The notes beneath the pieces are model-generated. The model was not told the origin of the DNA. It was given only the letters and a program-made list of their open reading frames with translations, and ran no database searches. Shown piece by piece: positions 29,504 to 40,000 of a DNA stretch of 64,000 bases. The translations under genes and the position numbers were made by a program. The stretch's first letter is position 1. Every line of letters begins with the position of its first letter. The stretch is from Argyresthia goedartella (Eukaryota; Arthropoda; Insecta; Lepidoptera; Argyresthiidae), in assembly GCA_949825045.1 (NCBI GenBank), contig OX463814.1, forward strand, positions 30,584,383 through 30,648,382, in the 5' to 3' direction.

Positions 29504-30156
29504 CAGAACACTCTTCGACCTGACTCTTCTACTTTTTTCAGGTCTTCAACCTCCTCGTTGAAGTATTGACGTTGTCCGTATCTGACCATTAAGTTTCTCG
29601 CTTTACTTAGTTCTTTCGATGTCAGGTATTTGTTATTAACTGTCGCGTCCTTGTTACGTAGACTTGTTGTGAAACGTAACACCCAGCTAATGACTCGTAT
29701 GACTCGTGTCATTGTACTACACTTGTCCAGTAGTGTATTTATAAAAGTTGCTTCGTTAGCAGTCTGCGTTGCATAACAGTTTCGTGTTGCTATCAGTTCG
29801 TCATCCGTCGTAAATATTTCCGATCTATTTTTAGTTTTTTCGTCGTTGTATTTCTTGAGCCACTGCGTTCCTTCCCACCACAAGTTGAAGTTGAGTAGTT
29901 GGGACGGTGAGAGGTCTCTAGTAGCGCAATCTGCAGAATTTTCTTCCGATCTGACGTGTCCCCATTTCGTCGCAGTTACAATGTTAGTTATTGCCGCAAC
30001 TCGGTTGGCAACGTATCTTTCCCATCTCGTTATGTCGCCTTGTATCCACGCGAGTGCGACTGTCGAATCCGTCCAACAGTTTATATGAAGAATTTTCTCA
30101 GGAAGGGCTGTTTGTAGCTTCTCCACTAATTTGGAAAGTAGCAGAGCTCCACACAA
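29500..30156 (-). pseudogene. BEL RNase H, C-terminal part, and connection
   Basis: Contains CGALLLSKL, NCWTDSTVALAWI (catalytic Asp) and SADCATRDLSP (last catalytic Asp kept), followed by the connector to integrase. The frame is one base off from the reverse-transcriptase frame at 30098-31378, and another shift occurs at about 29515. The left edge of the 15-kb duplication falls inside it, at 29551. Confidence 0.8.
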
Positions 30157-31378
30157 TTCCAGCCTTGGTCTTCTTATTGAGAGGCGCTACTCTTGTCTTG
30201 GCCGCTATCAGTGTCACTACGTACTCTCCGTTTTCGTTCATAGTACGACTGTATAGAACGCAGGCGTATGCTTTTTCGCTTGCGTCACAAAATCCGTGGA
30301 CATGTATTGCATCATCGATGCAAGTTAGCCACCTTGGTAGTGATAGCCGGGCGATGTTAGGAAAATCATCTCGTAGTTTTTTCCATTCTGTTTCTATTTC
30401 TGTGGGTAAGCTTTCATCCCAGTTTATCTTACTGACCCACACCTTCTGAAACAGTAGTTTGGCCTTAATAACCGTTGGAGAGAGCCAGCCGAGCGGATCG
30501 CAGAGCTTGCTGACATCTGAGAGAAGACTTCTCTTGGTAACTTTTCTCTTACCTAGTTTCGGTAGATTCCAGTTAAATAAAAATACATCTCTGGACGGAT
30601 TGTAGTTAAGTCCCAGAGTTTTCACTGACTCCTCTTGTTTAAATGTAAATACACCTTTGCGGGATTTTTGATCGTCAGCTAAGTTTTCCAGAATAGTTTC
30701 CTCGTTGCTTGACCATTTCCTTAAGTTAAATCCGCCCCTTCGTAGGAGAGTAGTTAGCTGCTGTTGCAGTCGTTTTGCTTCCTCGATAGTGTTGCGTCCG
30801 CAAATGAGGTCATCCATGTAAAAATGGTTTTGAATTACCTTCGCTGCTTCAGGAAACTCGTGCCCTTCGTCAAGTGAGAGCTGTTTGAGAGTTCGCATCG
30901 CTAGGAACGGTGCGGCTTTCGTTCCGTATGTGACTGTGCACAATTGCATCTCTTGCAGTCGACCTTCGCCCGCTTGACCACACGATGACCTCCAAATGAT
31001 TTTCTGTAGTGGTTGTTGATCTTCATGGATAAGTTTCATCCTATACATCTTCTCTATGTCAGCGGTTAGGACATATCGATAGCTACGCCAGTTGATGATT
31101 AGTTCTTGAATATCCTTTTGTAGATTCGGACCTTTTTCCATGAAATCGTTGAGGCTATACTTGGTGTTAGTTTTCATAGACGCGTTGAAGACGACTCTCA
31201 GTTTGGTAGTTGTCGATTCTTCTCGGATGACACCGTGATGAGGTAAGAAAGCTTCAAGTTTTTTCTCTGAGGAAGGCGTTACCAGTTTCATGTGACCCAG
31301 TTTCGTGTACTCGTCGATGAATTGTCTGTACTGCGTCGCAAAATTTTCGTTAATCAGCATTTTCTTTTCCAGTTGCAA
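30098..31378 (-). pseudogene. BEL/Pao reverse transcriptase and RNase H start
   Basis: 426 codons: TTKLRVVFNAS and YRYVLTADIEKMYRMK (first catalytic Asp), GTKAAPFLA, then HFYMDDLI (the catalytic YMDD box near residue 190). Thumb and connection follow, then HGFCDASEKAYA, starting RNase H near residue 365. The polymerase core looks intact, but the frame shifts at both ends: into the protease frame near 31370 and into RNase H near 30150. It copies element RNA inside the particle in intact relatives. Confidence 0.85.
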
Positions 31379-31970
31379 AAATTGAGAAATAGCTCGATGT
31401 TCCCAGTTTTTCGTTGATTTCAGGTTTCAGTAGCATCTTTACGACATATCTGCCGTCGCCGAGCCTCTTAGTTGTTTCCCGGTAGTATTTTTCGCAGTGA
31501 TCTTCCTCGTTCGTTATGCCGTTATTGCAGATTTCTTCCGATTCCCAAAATCTCGTAAAATCTTCTAGTTCGTTTATCATAACTAGACAATGGTAAGTTT
31601 TTACGTTCCCACACAAGATCCACCCCAGCTTAGTTTGTTGAGCGACTGGTGAGTGGTTATCAGACTTCAGTACACCGTCGAGTAATATCTCCGAGAAAAC
31701 ATTCGCCCCCAGAAGGATATCGATCGGTCCCGAGGTATTGAAGTCCGGATCCGCTAGCATGACGTTGTCCAGATGATCCCAAGTGGGTCTGTTGAAGGAT
31801 GAGTTGGGCAAGTTACTTATTAATTTTTTCATAATAAGTGCTTCTAGTTGAAACTCGTAGTTGTTATTATGGATGGATTTGCAATACAGGAGTAGTTTTC
31901 CCTTGCAATTCCCCATAGTAGTTCCGACTCCCGATATCACAGCGCTTAATTTCTGCCGTGGAAGCCGCAA
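31350..31970 (-). pseudogene. BEL/Pao protease, C-terminal part
   Basis: 206 codons directly after the non-LTR insertion. They include ISGVGTTMG, an IDILLGANVFSEILLDG block and TKLGWILCGNV, a region usually annotated as DUF1758 in Pao elements. The active-site part lies across the insertion, at 34465-34540. Its open frame goes back through GAGGATGCAGCTCAG to the target duplication. Confidence 0.75.
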
Positions 31971-31987
31971 TCGCTGAGCTGCATCCT

Positions 31988-32017
31988 CAAATCAAATCAA
32001 ATCAAATCAAATCAAAT
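31988..32017. repeat. (ATCAA)n tail of the non-LTR insertion
   Basis: Six copies of a 5-base unit at the 3' end of the inserted element; short-repeat tails rather than poly(A) are a CR1-group habit. Confidence 0.9.
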
Positions 32018-32219
32018 ATTTTATTTATCAAACATAGGTTTAGGTTGTTACAGTCGGTGAAGATCGCTATGTTTCGCCGTAAGGCATACAAATATTTTAT
32101 AGTAAGAATAAAGTGCATGCAACATCATTAAATCATTTTCTATGACAAATCATCCCTGTATTTTGAATTAAGTATAAGTCAGTACCTACCTATAATTACA
32201 TGTATATTTATTATCATTA

Positions 32220-33299
32220 TTATATTGTTGGATCATTTATGTATTCATTTATTGTATAATATGTCTTATTGATAAGTAATTTTCTCAATTCCTTCCTAAA
32301 TAGTATTACATGTTCTATATTGCGCACAGTATCTGGTAGCTTGTTATAAACAATAGGTGCCATGCCATAGATATTATTTTTAAATAAAGCAGTATTATGT
32401 TGTGGCATATGAATTTTAGATTTATGACGTTTACTTAAATAATTATCAAATAGATTAGAATTTGTTTTGACAAAACTAGCTACCTCGTAAATATATAATG
32501 ATGGAAACGTCAAAATATTTAGCCTCTTAAAATGAGGCTTACAACTATCTCTGCGACGTAAGCCACATATAGACCTTACACACCTTTTTTGAGCTACGAG
32601 GACTTTTTCTTTTCCTACCCCGTTACCCCAGAACATTATTCCAAATCGCAGAATGGAGTCTACGTATCCATTGTAAGCTAATAATACTGCATCCTTAGCG
32701 ACCGTTTTCGAAAGTTTGTACAAAGCATATGAAAATTTATGTAGCTTTTTACATGTGGTTTCAATTTGTGCTTTCCATTGAAGATTGCTATCAATGTCTA
32801 TTCCTAAAAATTTTGTTACCTCTGTTTGTTCAACTTTTTTGCCATCGTGGTTAATGTCCATATTATTAGTAGTATTTTGATTATTTTGAAAGTTCATTAT
32901 TTTAGTTTTGTCAATATTTAAAACTAGATTATTACTGTCAAGCCATTGATTAATTGTATGAAGAGTAGTATTGATTTCATTTTCAAAGTCATTTGGGTCC
33001 TCGCAAGAAATAATTACCGTACTATCATCCGCAAATAGCACCATTGGATGATGAACAACTTTCGGTAAGTCATTTATGTATGCTAAAAATAGTAACGGCC
33101 CTATGACACTACCTTGAGGTACACCGCGCTTTAATTCTCTCGGGTCTGAGACGTAATCCTGTTCAGTTTTAGATTTTATGCATATTTTGTTTATTTGTGT
33201 TATTTGTTGCCGTTTTTCTAGGTAAGATTTTACAAGATCTATTGCGTTACCTCTTATGCCGTATTTAAGAAGTTTATTCAAAAGAATGTTGTGGCTCAC
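32220..33299 (-). pseudogene. Non-LTR reverse transcriptase, palm to C-terminus
   Basis: 359 codons: SHNILLNKLLKYGIRG, RGVPQGSVIGPLLFLAYIN, VLFADDSTVI (catalytic FADD), FLGIDIDSNLQWK (thumb) and a long C-terminal region ending before a 3' UTR with a short-repeat tail. Upstream sequence belongs to the same polymerase but in a shifted frame (33296-34396), so the ORF start is not the protein start. Very similar in order to 2766-3785. Confidence 0.85.
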
Positions 33300-34396
33300 A
33301 AAATCAAAGTCATGTCCATAAAAATGGTTACCACGGGATTCCTTTTATCAACATTTGCTAATATGTTTGCAAGAAAATCATAAATTGCCATGTTTATTGT
33401 TTTATTGTTTCTAAACCCTTTTTGTTCTGGAGCAAACAGATTATTTATTTCGAAGTAAGTATATATATTCCGATATATTACCTTTTCGAAAATTTTTGCG
33501 ATAACTGGGATTAGTGTAACAGGTCTATAATTATTCATATTTTGTTTGTCTTGTTTTTTAAACAGGGGTTTTACTACTCCGATTTTTAATTCCCTTGGAA
33601 ATTTACCGTACTCCATACATTTATTAATTATATGGCATAGAATTGGAGAAACTATAATTACTACATACTTAATGACCTTAGTGTTTATCTCATCGTATCC
33701 TGCGCTATTTGTATTTTTTAATGATTTAATTGTTTGAGAGATGTCAAAAGGTGTCACTGGATTCAAAAATATAGATTTATAATTATTATTTATATTAGAT
33801 GTCAAATTTGAATTATTAATAGAATTATTTGATAAGTCATTTGTAAGGTCAATAAAAAAGTTATTAAATGATTCTGCAATGTCCGTTGGTTCCGTTATCG
33901 CTATACCATCTTTAACAATTTTTTCAATGTATTCTTTTGGTGTGTTTATTTGGGATTTTTTTATAATATTCCACGTTTCTTTGCATTTATTTTCTGCCAT
34001 ATTTATTCTATAGGTATTTTGCGATCTTTGTGTTAGATAAATTACATTTTTTAATCGTTTTGCATAAGCTTTAAATTTGTGTTTATTTCCTTCATTACGA
34101 CATCTTCTATATTGCCACAGTAATTCTCGTTTTTTCTTACAGCATAGTCTAATTCCTTTCGATATCCAGTTTTGCTTACGTAATAAAGATATTTTTACTT
34201 TTGTTACTGGGAAACATAATTTATAGAGCAAAATGAACATATCATAAAAACTCGTAAATGCATATTTTGGGTCTTCCGATTTATAAACTTCGTCAAAAGA
34301 CAAAGAGTTCAGATGTTCCGCAAACTTTTCCATGTTTTCTGGGCTGTAGTCACGTTTTTTGATGTACCAGTGTTTCAGGACATAACATTTTTTCAC
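33296..34396 (-). pseudogene. Non-LTR linker and reverse transcriptase fingers
   Basis: 366 codons. A basic linker (WISKGIRLCCKKKREL) is followed by NSAGYDEINTKVIKY, GVVKPLFKK and NYRPVTLIPVIAKIFEK, and GFRNNKTINMAIYDF. It ends at VTIFMDMT, the block containing the first catalytic Asp, where a small deletion (about five bases) shifts the frame into 32220-33299. Confidence 0.85.
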
Positions 34397-34464
34397 TGGG
34401 CACTGTAAGATTTGCGCGGAGTGGTCTGATAAAGCAAATTCTATGAATATTATATTCTATTCCT

Positions 34465-34540
34465 CAGTCATGAGAGTAACTTGAGATCCTTGATCCACGA
34501 GTGCTCTCAAAGTTACGTAAGTTCCGTCCCCAGTTTTAAC
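34465..34540 (-). pseudogene. BEL/Pao protease active-site segment
   Basis: After the gag TGA (34541-34543), the same frame continues and encodes LRALVDQGSQVT, the retropepsin active-site Asp block. Nine or so codons later the non-LTR element is inserted. Gag and protease therefore share a frame, separated by a single TGA, comparable to the TAG in the smaller BEL element. Confidence 0.7.
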
Positions 34541-36226
34541 TCATAGTTCAGCTGTTGCTAGAAGTACTTCTCCATTTGCGTTGGTGACATGCGTTGATAC
34601 TTGTTGCGAAGTTGATAGTTTCTGGTTGTATGAACTTTGGCTTCCTCTGGATGACCCATTTTGCTTGTCACATAACATCGTGTGATGGGAACCCTTACAA
34701 GTCAAGCAAGTTTTCGTTGACTTACATTGCTTGTCTCCGTGACTGAACAAGCAATTTTTGCAGAGCCGCAATTTCGCAACTGTATGTTTCCGGCCGTCGC
34801 AGTTCATTTCACGAAATTTGGGGCAAAACATCAGAACGTGATTAGTTTTGCAGATTGGACAATTCTTGTATGCCGCGTGATAGGTTTTCGACTCCTTTTT
34901 ATACTTCTTATAGTTTGATGACCCCCGATCGTTATGATTTTTCTGAGTATTTTGTTGTGAAGACGAAGTTTTTGGATGGTTATTATGGCCATTATCGAGT
35001 GTTTCAAATGCCATGAACTTTGTCTCCAGGAATTTGATAAAATCTTCCAGGTCAGGCAGTTCTCTTGGAGAGACCAAATTTTTCACGTACTCGCTGTAAG
35101 TCGCAACATCCAATTTTTGTTGAACCAAGTGGACAATGAGAGGGTCCCACGTCGCAGTTTCTATCCCGATGTTATTCAGAGCACTCAGACATTCCAGCGT
35201 AGTGTCGTGAAGCTTTTTCAGGTTGTAAGCATTAGGCTGGTGAATGAATGGTTGGTTCAGGATAGTGTTAACGTATGACGTAAAGAGCAGTCTCGTATTG
35301 TTATAACGATTATTTAACAACTCCCAGCAAGACTCGTAGTTTTCTGCACTGACGCTCAGATGTTGTACGATTCTCTCAGCTTCTCCCTTTAGTTTAGTCT
35401 TCAAATGCTGCATCTTTTGTGTTTTAGATATCAGTGGATTGGAATGAATAGTTTCGTGGAAGAGATCTTTGAAGGAAATCCATTGATTATAATTGCCGTT
35501 AAACTCTGGAAGTTCGATTTTTGGTGTCGATTTTTGGTAATGCGAACTCTCCCAGATCTTCTGCTGAATCTTTCGTCTGTAGCTATCGCAAGTTTCTTCC
35601 CATCTGGAAAATTCATTATCGTAGTTTTTATTGGAACCTTGTAGTAAGTTGTCCAGTTTCCAGTGGATTTTATCGATCGATTCCCACTTGTTTTTCAGGA
35701 TGCTGAGGTGGTCTTCTAAATCCCATTTTTCGGTCATCGCTTCCAAGTTGATCTTGGATACAGCTCGATGTAATGCGTTGAAATTGCATTTTTGTTGACG
35801 GAGAAGTTCGTCCTTTTCAGACGTCGACTTATCATCAGTCCCTTGGGGCGGCGAAGGTGATGATTTGGGAAGCCCGAAGGTCCCCAAGGATGATTCTCCA
35901 GTTATAGATATTTTTGGAGACTGCACCATTGGTGCTGGTGTAGTTTTGCGAAGTTTCATAGCCTGCATTGTTTCTTCGTAACTCCTTTTAGTTATTTCGA
36001 AGACGTTGTCGATGAAGTAAGTGATGACTTTATCCTCCATTGTTTGCAGGATGCCATCATTCTCTAGAAAATCTTTCCAATGAGTCTCTAGAGCCGTTAT
36101 GCGTTTACTCAAGTATTCGAGGGTTTTCCTTGATTCCCCATCTTTCTTGAAGTTCACGCAGATTTTCTTGATGTCTTCATAAGTTTTCTCTTGACGTGTA
36201 ATAACTTCATCAAAGTTCGGTTTCAT
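34541..36226 (-). CDS. BEL/Pao Gag (561 aa)
   Basis: ATG 36224-36226, open to TGA 34541-34543. The N-terminus is Lys/Glu-rich and probably coiled. The capsid block PKIELPEFNGNYNQWISFKD lies near residue 235 (DUF1759-like), followed by the helical core to about residue 405. Two or three Cys/His knuckles follow (CPICKTNHVLMFC, CKNCLFSHGDKQC, CLTCKGSHHTMLC; residues 455-525). It forms the particle around element RNA. It is the most intact gene of this element, with no frame defects seen. Confidence 0.9.
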   Translation of the reverse strand: MKPNFDEVITRQEKTYEDIKKICVNFKKDGESRKTLEYLSKRITALETHWKDFLENDGILQTMEDKVITYFIDNVFEITKRSYEETMQAMKLRKTTPAPMVQSPKISITGESSLGTFGLPKSSPSPPQGTDDKSTSEKDELLRQQKCNFNALHRAVSKINLEAMTEKWDLEDHLSILKNKWESIDKIHWKLDNLLQGSNKNYDNEFSRWEETCDSYRRKIQQKIWESSHYQKSTPKIELPEFNGNYNQWISFKDLFHETIHSNPLISKTQKMQHLKTKLKGEAERIVQHLSVSAENYESCWELLNNRYNNTRLLFTSYVNTILNQPFIHQPNAYNLKKLHDTTLECLSALNNIGIETATWDPLIVHLVQQKLDVATYSEYVKNLVSPRELPDLEDFIKFLETKFMAFETLDNGHNNHPKTSSSQQNTQKNHNDRGSSNYKKYKKESKTYHAAYKNCPICKTNHVLMFCPKFREMNCDGRKHTVAKLRLCKNCLFSHGDKQCKSTKTCLTCKGSHHTMLCDKQNGSSRGSQSSYNQKLSTSQQVSTHVTNANGEVLLATAEL

Positions 36227-36827
36227 GGTTCTTCTTTATTGAAGCACGCGCGTTGTTAATGTCCCGAAGGCAGTTGTCGAAGAAAGAAAAATCTTCCTAT
36301 CGGAATTAACTGGTGCGAAAGATCTCCTGGCCTAGAAGACTCCTCACGCCGTAGTTAGTCGTAGCCGCGGACCGTGGTTTAACGACGTATCCCGATACCC
36401 GTAGTTATGTTGTAGTTGACGAGCAGTAGTAGTTGTTCTTCTCGTAGAAATTTCTGAACACGTAGTTATGCGTATAGTGTTGTAAGTCCTGCCGCAGATG
36501 TTCAGTAGTTATCCTGTAGCTTCGTATGTAGCTCCAGTAGTTATCTTGAACACGTAGTTATGCGTATAGGGTTGTAAGTCCTGCCGCAGATGTTCAGTAG
36601 TTAGTAGTTCTTCTCCGATAGTCAGGGTTTACTGTTCCCGAATCGAAAGATATCCCTTTATGTTGCACTCACAATCCCTGTTACGGTATATGCGTCTTCT
36701 CAATTCGACTAGTGAGACCTGCTGGTGGGAGGCTAGCGAACCGATACGCTACTGAAACAACGATAATAAGATACAACAAATGAATACCTTTCGAAACCAA
36801 GAACTTAAAACACTGCGCCGATGTCGT
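36227..36827 (-). other. 5' leader of the larger BEL element with TAACTAC repeats
   Basis: Non-coding 600 bases. GTAGTTA occurs seven times between 36351 and 36603 on the + strand (TAACTAC on the transcript strand). A 55-base segment beginning GAACACGTAGTTATGCGTAT is repeated at 36456 and 36548. Leaders carry packaging and dimer signals; a repeated motif here could serve this. Confidence 0.6.
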
Positions 36828-36845
36828 TGTAGGTTCGAAGGACCA
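36828..36845 (-). promoter_or_regulatory. Candidate tRNA primer-binding site
   Basis: Plus-strand GTAGGTTCGAAGGACCA ends in CCA, six bases from the 5' LTR, as the 3' end of a primer tRNA would. The gap of six is slightly long. The tRNA was not identified. Confidence 0.4.
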
Positions 36846-36851
36846 AAAAGA

Positions 36852-37081
36852 TGTATGGGCCACACTGAGGATAGTTGGCTCGTACACCCGAAGTAGTTGA
36901 GGATTATTTTGGTAGTTAAAGATGAGCACCAAGTAGACACGAGTAGTTTATTTTGCTGTTAATTGGTAACTAAATAATACTATGTACAATAAGGTATAAC
37001 ATAAACTATGAAATGCAACCTAAGATATAAAAAGCAGGTGAATGACGCGCACGGAATATGTACGCGTTGCTAGACCGTACA
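36852..37081 (-). repeat. 5' LTR of the larger BEL element
   Basis: 230 bases. Its right flank GATGG matches the left flank of the 3' LTR. A copy is carried along in the tandem duplication at 52196-52425. Confidence 0.95.
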
Positions 37082-40000
37082 GATGGTTATCCCGTGAGAA
37101 GCTATGTTAGCAGACTAAGCATTTTCTATTCTTGGCGAGTGTCCTTGTGATTACAATCTGCCTGAGTAGAGCGTCACCCTGGTAGTTATTAACACAGATT
37201 TAACCATGACTCAACAAAGAGATTAAAAATAATGTTCATTTAGCACGGTCATTCCAACCCAATATCAGACAAACACTTAAAACGAAAATACTAAAATGCG
37301 TTTCAGCTAACTTAACCCTTCGCGCTTAGTTACTAGCAATGATACCAGTGTGTTACCCAAAAGTTTGGGAGAAAATATCATAACTGACTTACTTACCTTT
37401 ATATTATGTTCATATACTTTGCCAATTCTAATAGATAATTGAGACGAGGTTGTAGCTAGCTATAAACCTGCTACCTTATAGTTTTAAAGCGGGGAATACT
37501 GTGATCTGAGTCTGGCAACCAGATATTGCTATAGCCCATTTTTTACAGTGCCTTTTTCTGCACTATAGCCACCTTAACGCTCGACTATCGGTGAAATTAG
37601 CAACTTGATTCTTAGTGTTTCAATGTTTGTACACAACCATACTAAAATAAAGTCAATAAAACCACATACAGCATGATGGCTGCTACATCAGTCGCTGTAT
37701 TTTTTAGTTATTGTTTTCAAACCCACAGATTATTTATTGACTTCAAATACAAAATTTTGAGATATTTTGAATACCTATTGTTTGAGGCAAGTACCTTATC
37801 AATATTCTTGTTAGATTTCAAGATATAACAAGTTTTGAGCAAGGTTTAAAAGAAAATATATATTTCATTTTTTTTATTTTATTGTATATATTCATGTTCA
37901 TCCCATTAAACGTTCAAAGACCCACGGCATCTTAAGATGCCATTTTCCCGTTATAGGTTTTGAATTTTATTACCATGGCATGAGGTTTGAGATGCCTCAA
38001 AATTTCCGTAGTCTTTCTGAGGTACCGATATATAAAAAAATATTTGACACATTTTGAAGAATAGGGCTTTTTTTCATAACATTCATTTTTTATGGAACAG
38101 CGCTTCAAAATGGGCATTTGAACGAATTCGGCGTTACTCTGACGCTATAATATTTATTACTCATAATTTTTCTCGCCAAGTTAAACTGTTTCGATTTGAG
38201 CTGACAATCCAATCCACATTCTACGGAAGCAAAGAAATATACCATTATCTGTAAAGCTATTAGAGTCGGAGGCCAACCGTAAGAGACGACAGAAGAGACA
38301 AACGGATTTATCCGGTCAAATTGTTAACTGTGGCAAAGAAGGGTGTCGGGCCCTAATAGGCTCCGGCCCTTTGAAGTCCGGCTCACTAGTGATTTGTGAG
38401 AAGACGGAACGAAGTAGACCTGTTGGAATTAAAGGGACACCGGACTCTCGGTGGGATGGCCGTATGTATAGGTATGGAGTATCGCGCTATTTTCATGGGG
38501 CTATTATTAAATCGAACATCAAAATGTTTGATCTAACCTAACCTATCAGAAATTTAGATCTATCAGTACTCAATAAATTTTTTCGTCATCCAAAAAACTA
38601 ACCGAGGGACTAAATGGGCCACATGCTCTTGAACAACTAAACTAAAATTTCTAATCTTACAATTATGTTGTAAACATAATAAGAAGACGAGAAAAATCAT
38701 TGGCCAGTAAAAAACCTTTGACTTTGACGTTCATATTCTATATTTTTTTGCTTTTATAATTATACCATTAGCAGTAATTCGAGATGCGTCTAATAGTTTG
38801 AGTTTAGTGCCCGATTAGTATTCTAGTTATTGGGTTTATAATTAGGGATTTATGGTACGGCCTTAAAAAGAAAAAACGGAACGATTATAGGATCACTAAT
38901 GAGTCCGTCGTACCTGTGTTAAAATATATTAAACTATGTCATTCTGGACCGATTAAGTTAAAATTTAGTATTCCATAAGTAACCCATAAACGAACGTGTT
39001 ATATAAACAAATTAATTACGATTTTGGATGGTACTTTTGGGGGGAAAATCAGAGAAAAATAAACTGTAATGTGTGACATGTTAAATGAAAGGGCTTGATA
39101 CATTTTTTAATTTAGAAATATTTAGCTATAAGGCTATTTAAGAAAATAGACAAAACAAGGCCATTTCCTTCCTATCTCCGAAAATACTGATTGGTGCTTA
39201 CGGAACTCTTCTACGGAACGCACTTGACCGTTTATTTTTGTTTTCCTACTAAATTTGTTTTCCTACCTACTGCTACCTTTTCCTATCTTCTTAACCCATT
39301 CGCTTTTCTGCTGGCCGAAAAAGAAAAAATAATGAGACAACAATTAAGCCTAAAAATATTATGTTTTTTGCCCATAAATGCCCACAATAGAATCTACAGT
39401 ACTCTAGATGACGTCTGTCATAAAAGTTCCGTTTTAGAGTTTACGCGAATCTACAGGTTACATCTTAGACCCCTTTAATAGAGAGAGATATTACTTCAAG
39501 AGCCCACTAAAATGTACGAGCTTACACATTATTACTGATCAGGCAGTAAGTGAATATAGATGGCCCTAAACTACACAACTACAAAAATTACTCATCGCCT
39601 AACACATTTCAAGTAAAAGTGGAAAAGCTGATAAAAAGCTAAACCTATCCATCACCACCCAGTAACATCGGTCAACTCTTGTGTTTTATTCGCCAAACAA
39701 TCGCGAAGTACATAATCCATCATACGATAATAGAAGCTAGTCCACAAAACTAGGTCGGAGAAACAAGATAAAATATAGTGTGACTACGCCTTGCTGAAAA
39801 ATAAAGTTGCCAGTCCTAGCGTTTTTTTTTGTACTATCGCGGTTAGGTCAGGTTTCACCTGTACTGCACATACATCGGATAATCGTATTAGTAGACTAAA
39901 ATAAATATTTCCGCATTCTAACGTCAAAATAGCAACATCGCCGCTTGATTTTGGGATCTCAGGCGGAAAAATTCTATTCCTAACTTGTTCGAAAAGGCTT

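Larger units (their letters stand above)
31990..34460 (-). mobile_element. CR1-like non-LTR element inside the BEL protease
   Basis: A 2,471-bp insertion flanked by TCCTCA at 31984-31989 and 34461-34466. The 3' tail is an (ATCAA)n microsatellite, 31990-32017 on the + strand. Two frames encode the region before the polymerase and the polymerase itself; the endonuclease is absent (5'-truncated). It is the same clade as 2650-3907. It disrupts the protease between the active site and flap. Confidence 0.9.
26454..37081 (-). mobile_element. Env-bearing BEL/Pao LTR element (10.6 kb), broken
   Basis: 230-bp LTRs at 26454-26683 and 36852-37081 differ at two positions. A perfect GATGG duplication (26449-26453, 37082-37086) flanks the whole. 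On the minus strand the order is leader, gag, protease (interrupted by a non-LTR insertion), reverse transcriptase, RNase H, integrase and an env-like region. Such env-carrying BEL elements are the insect semotivirus type. Frameshifts, stops and a changed catalytic residue make it defective. Confidence 0.95.
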
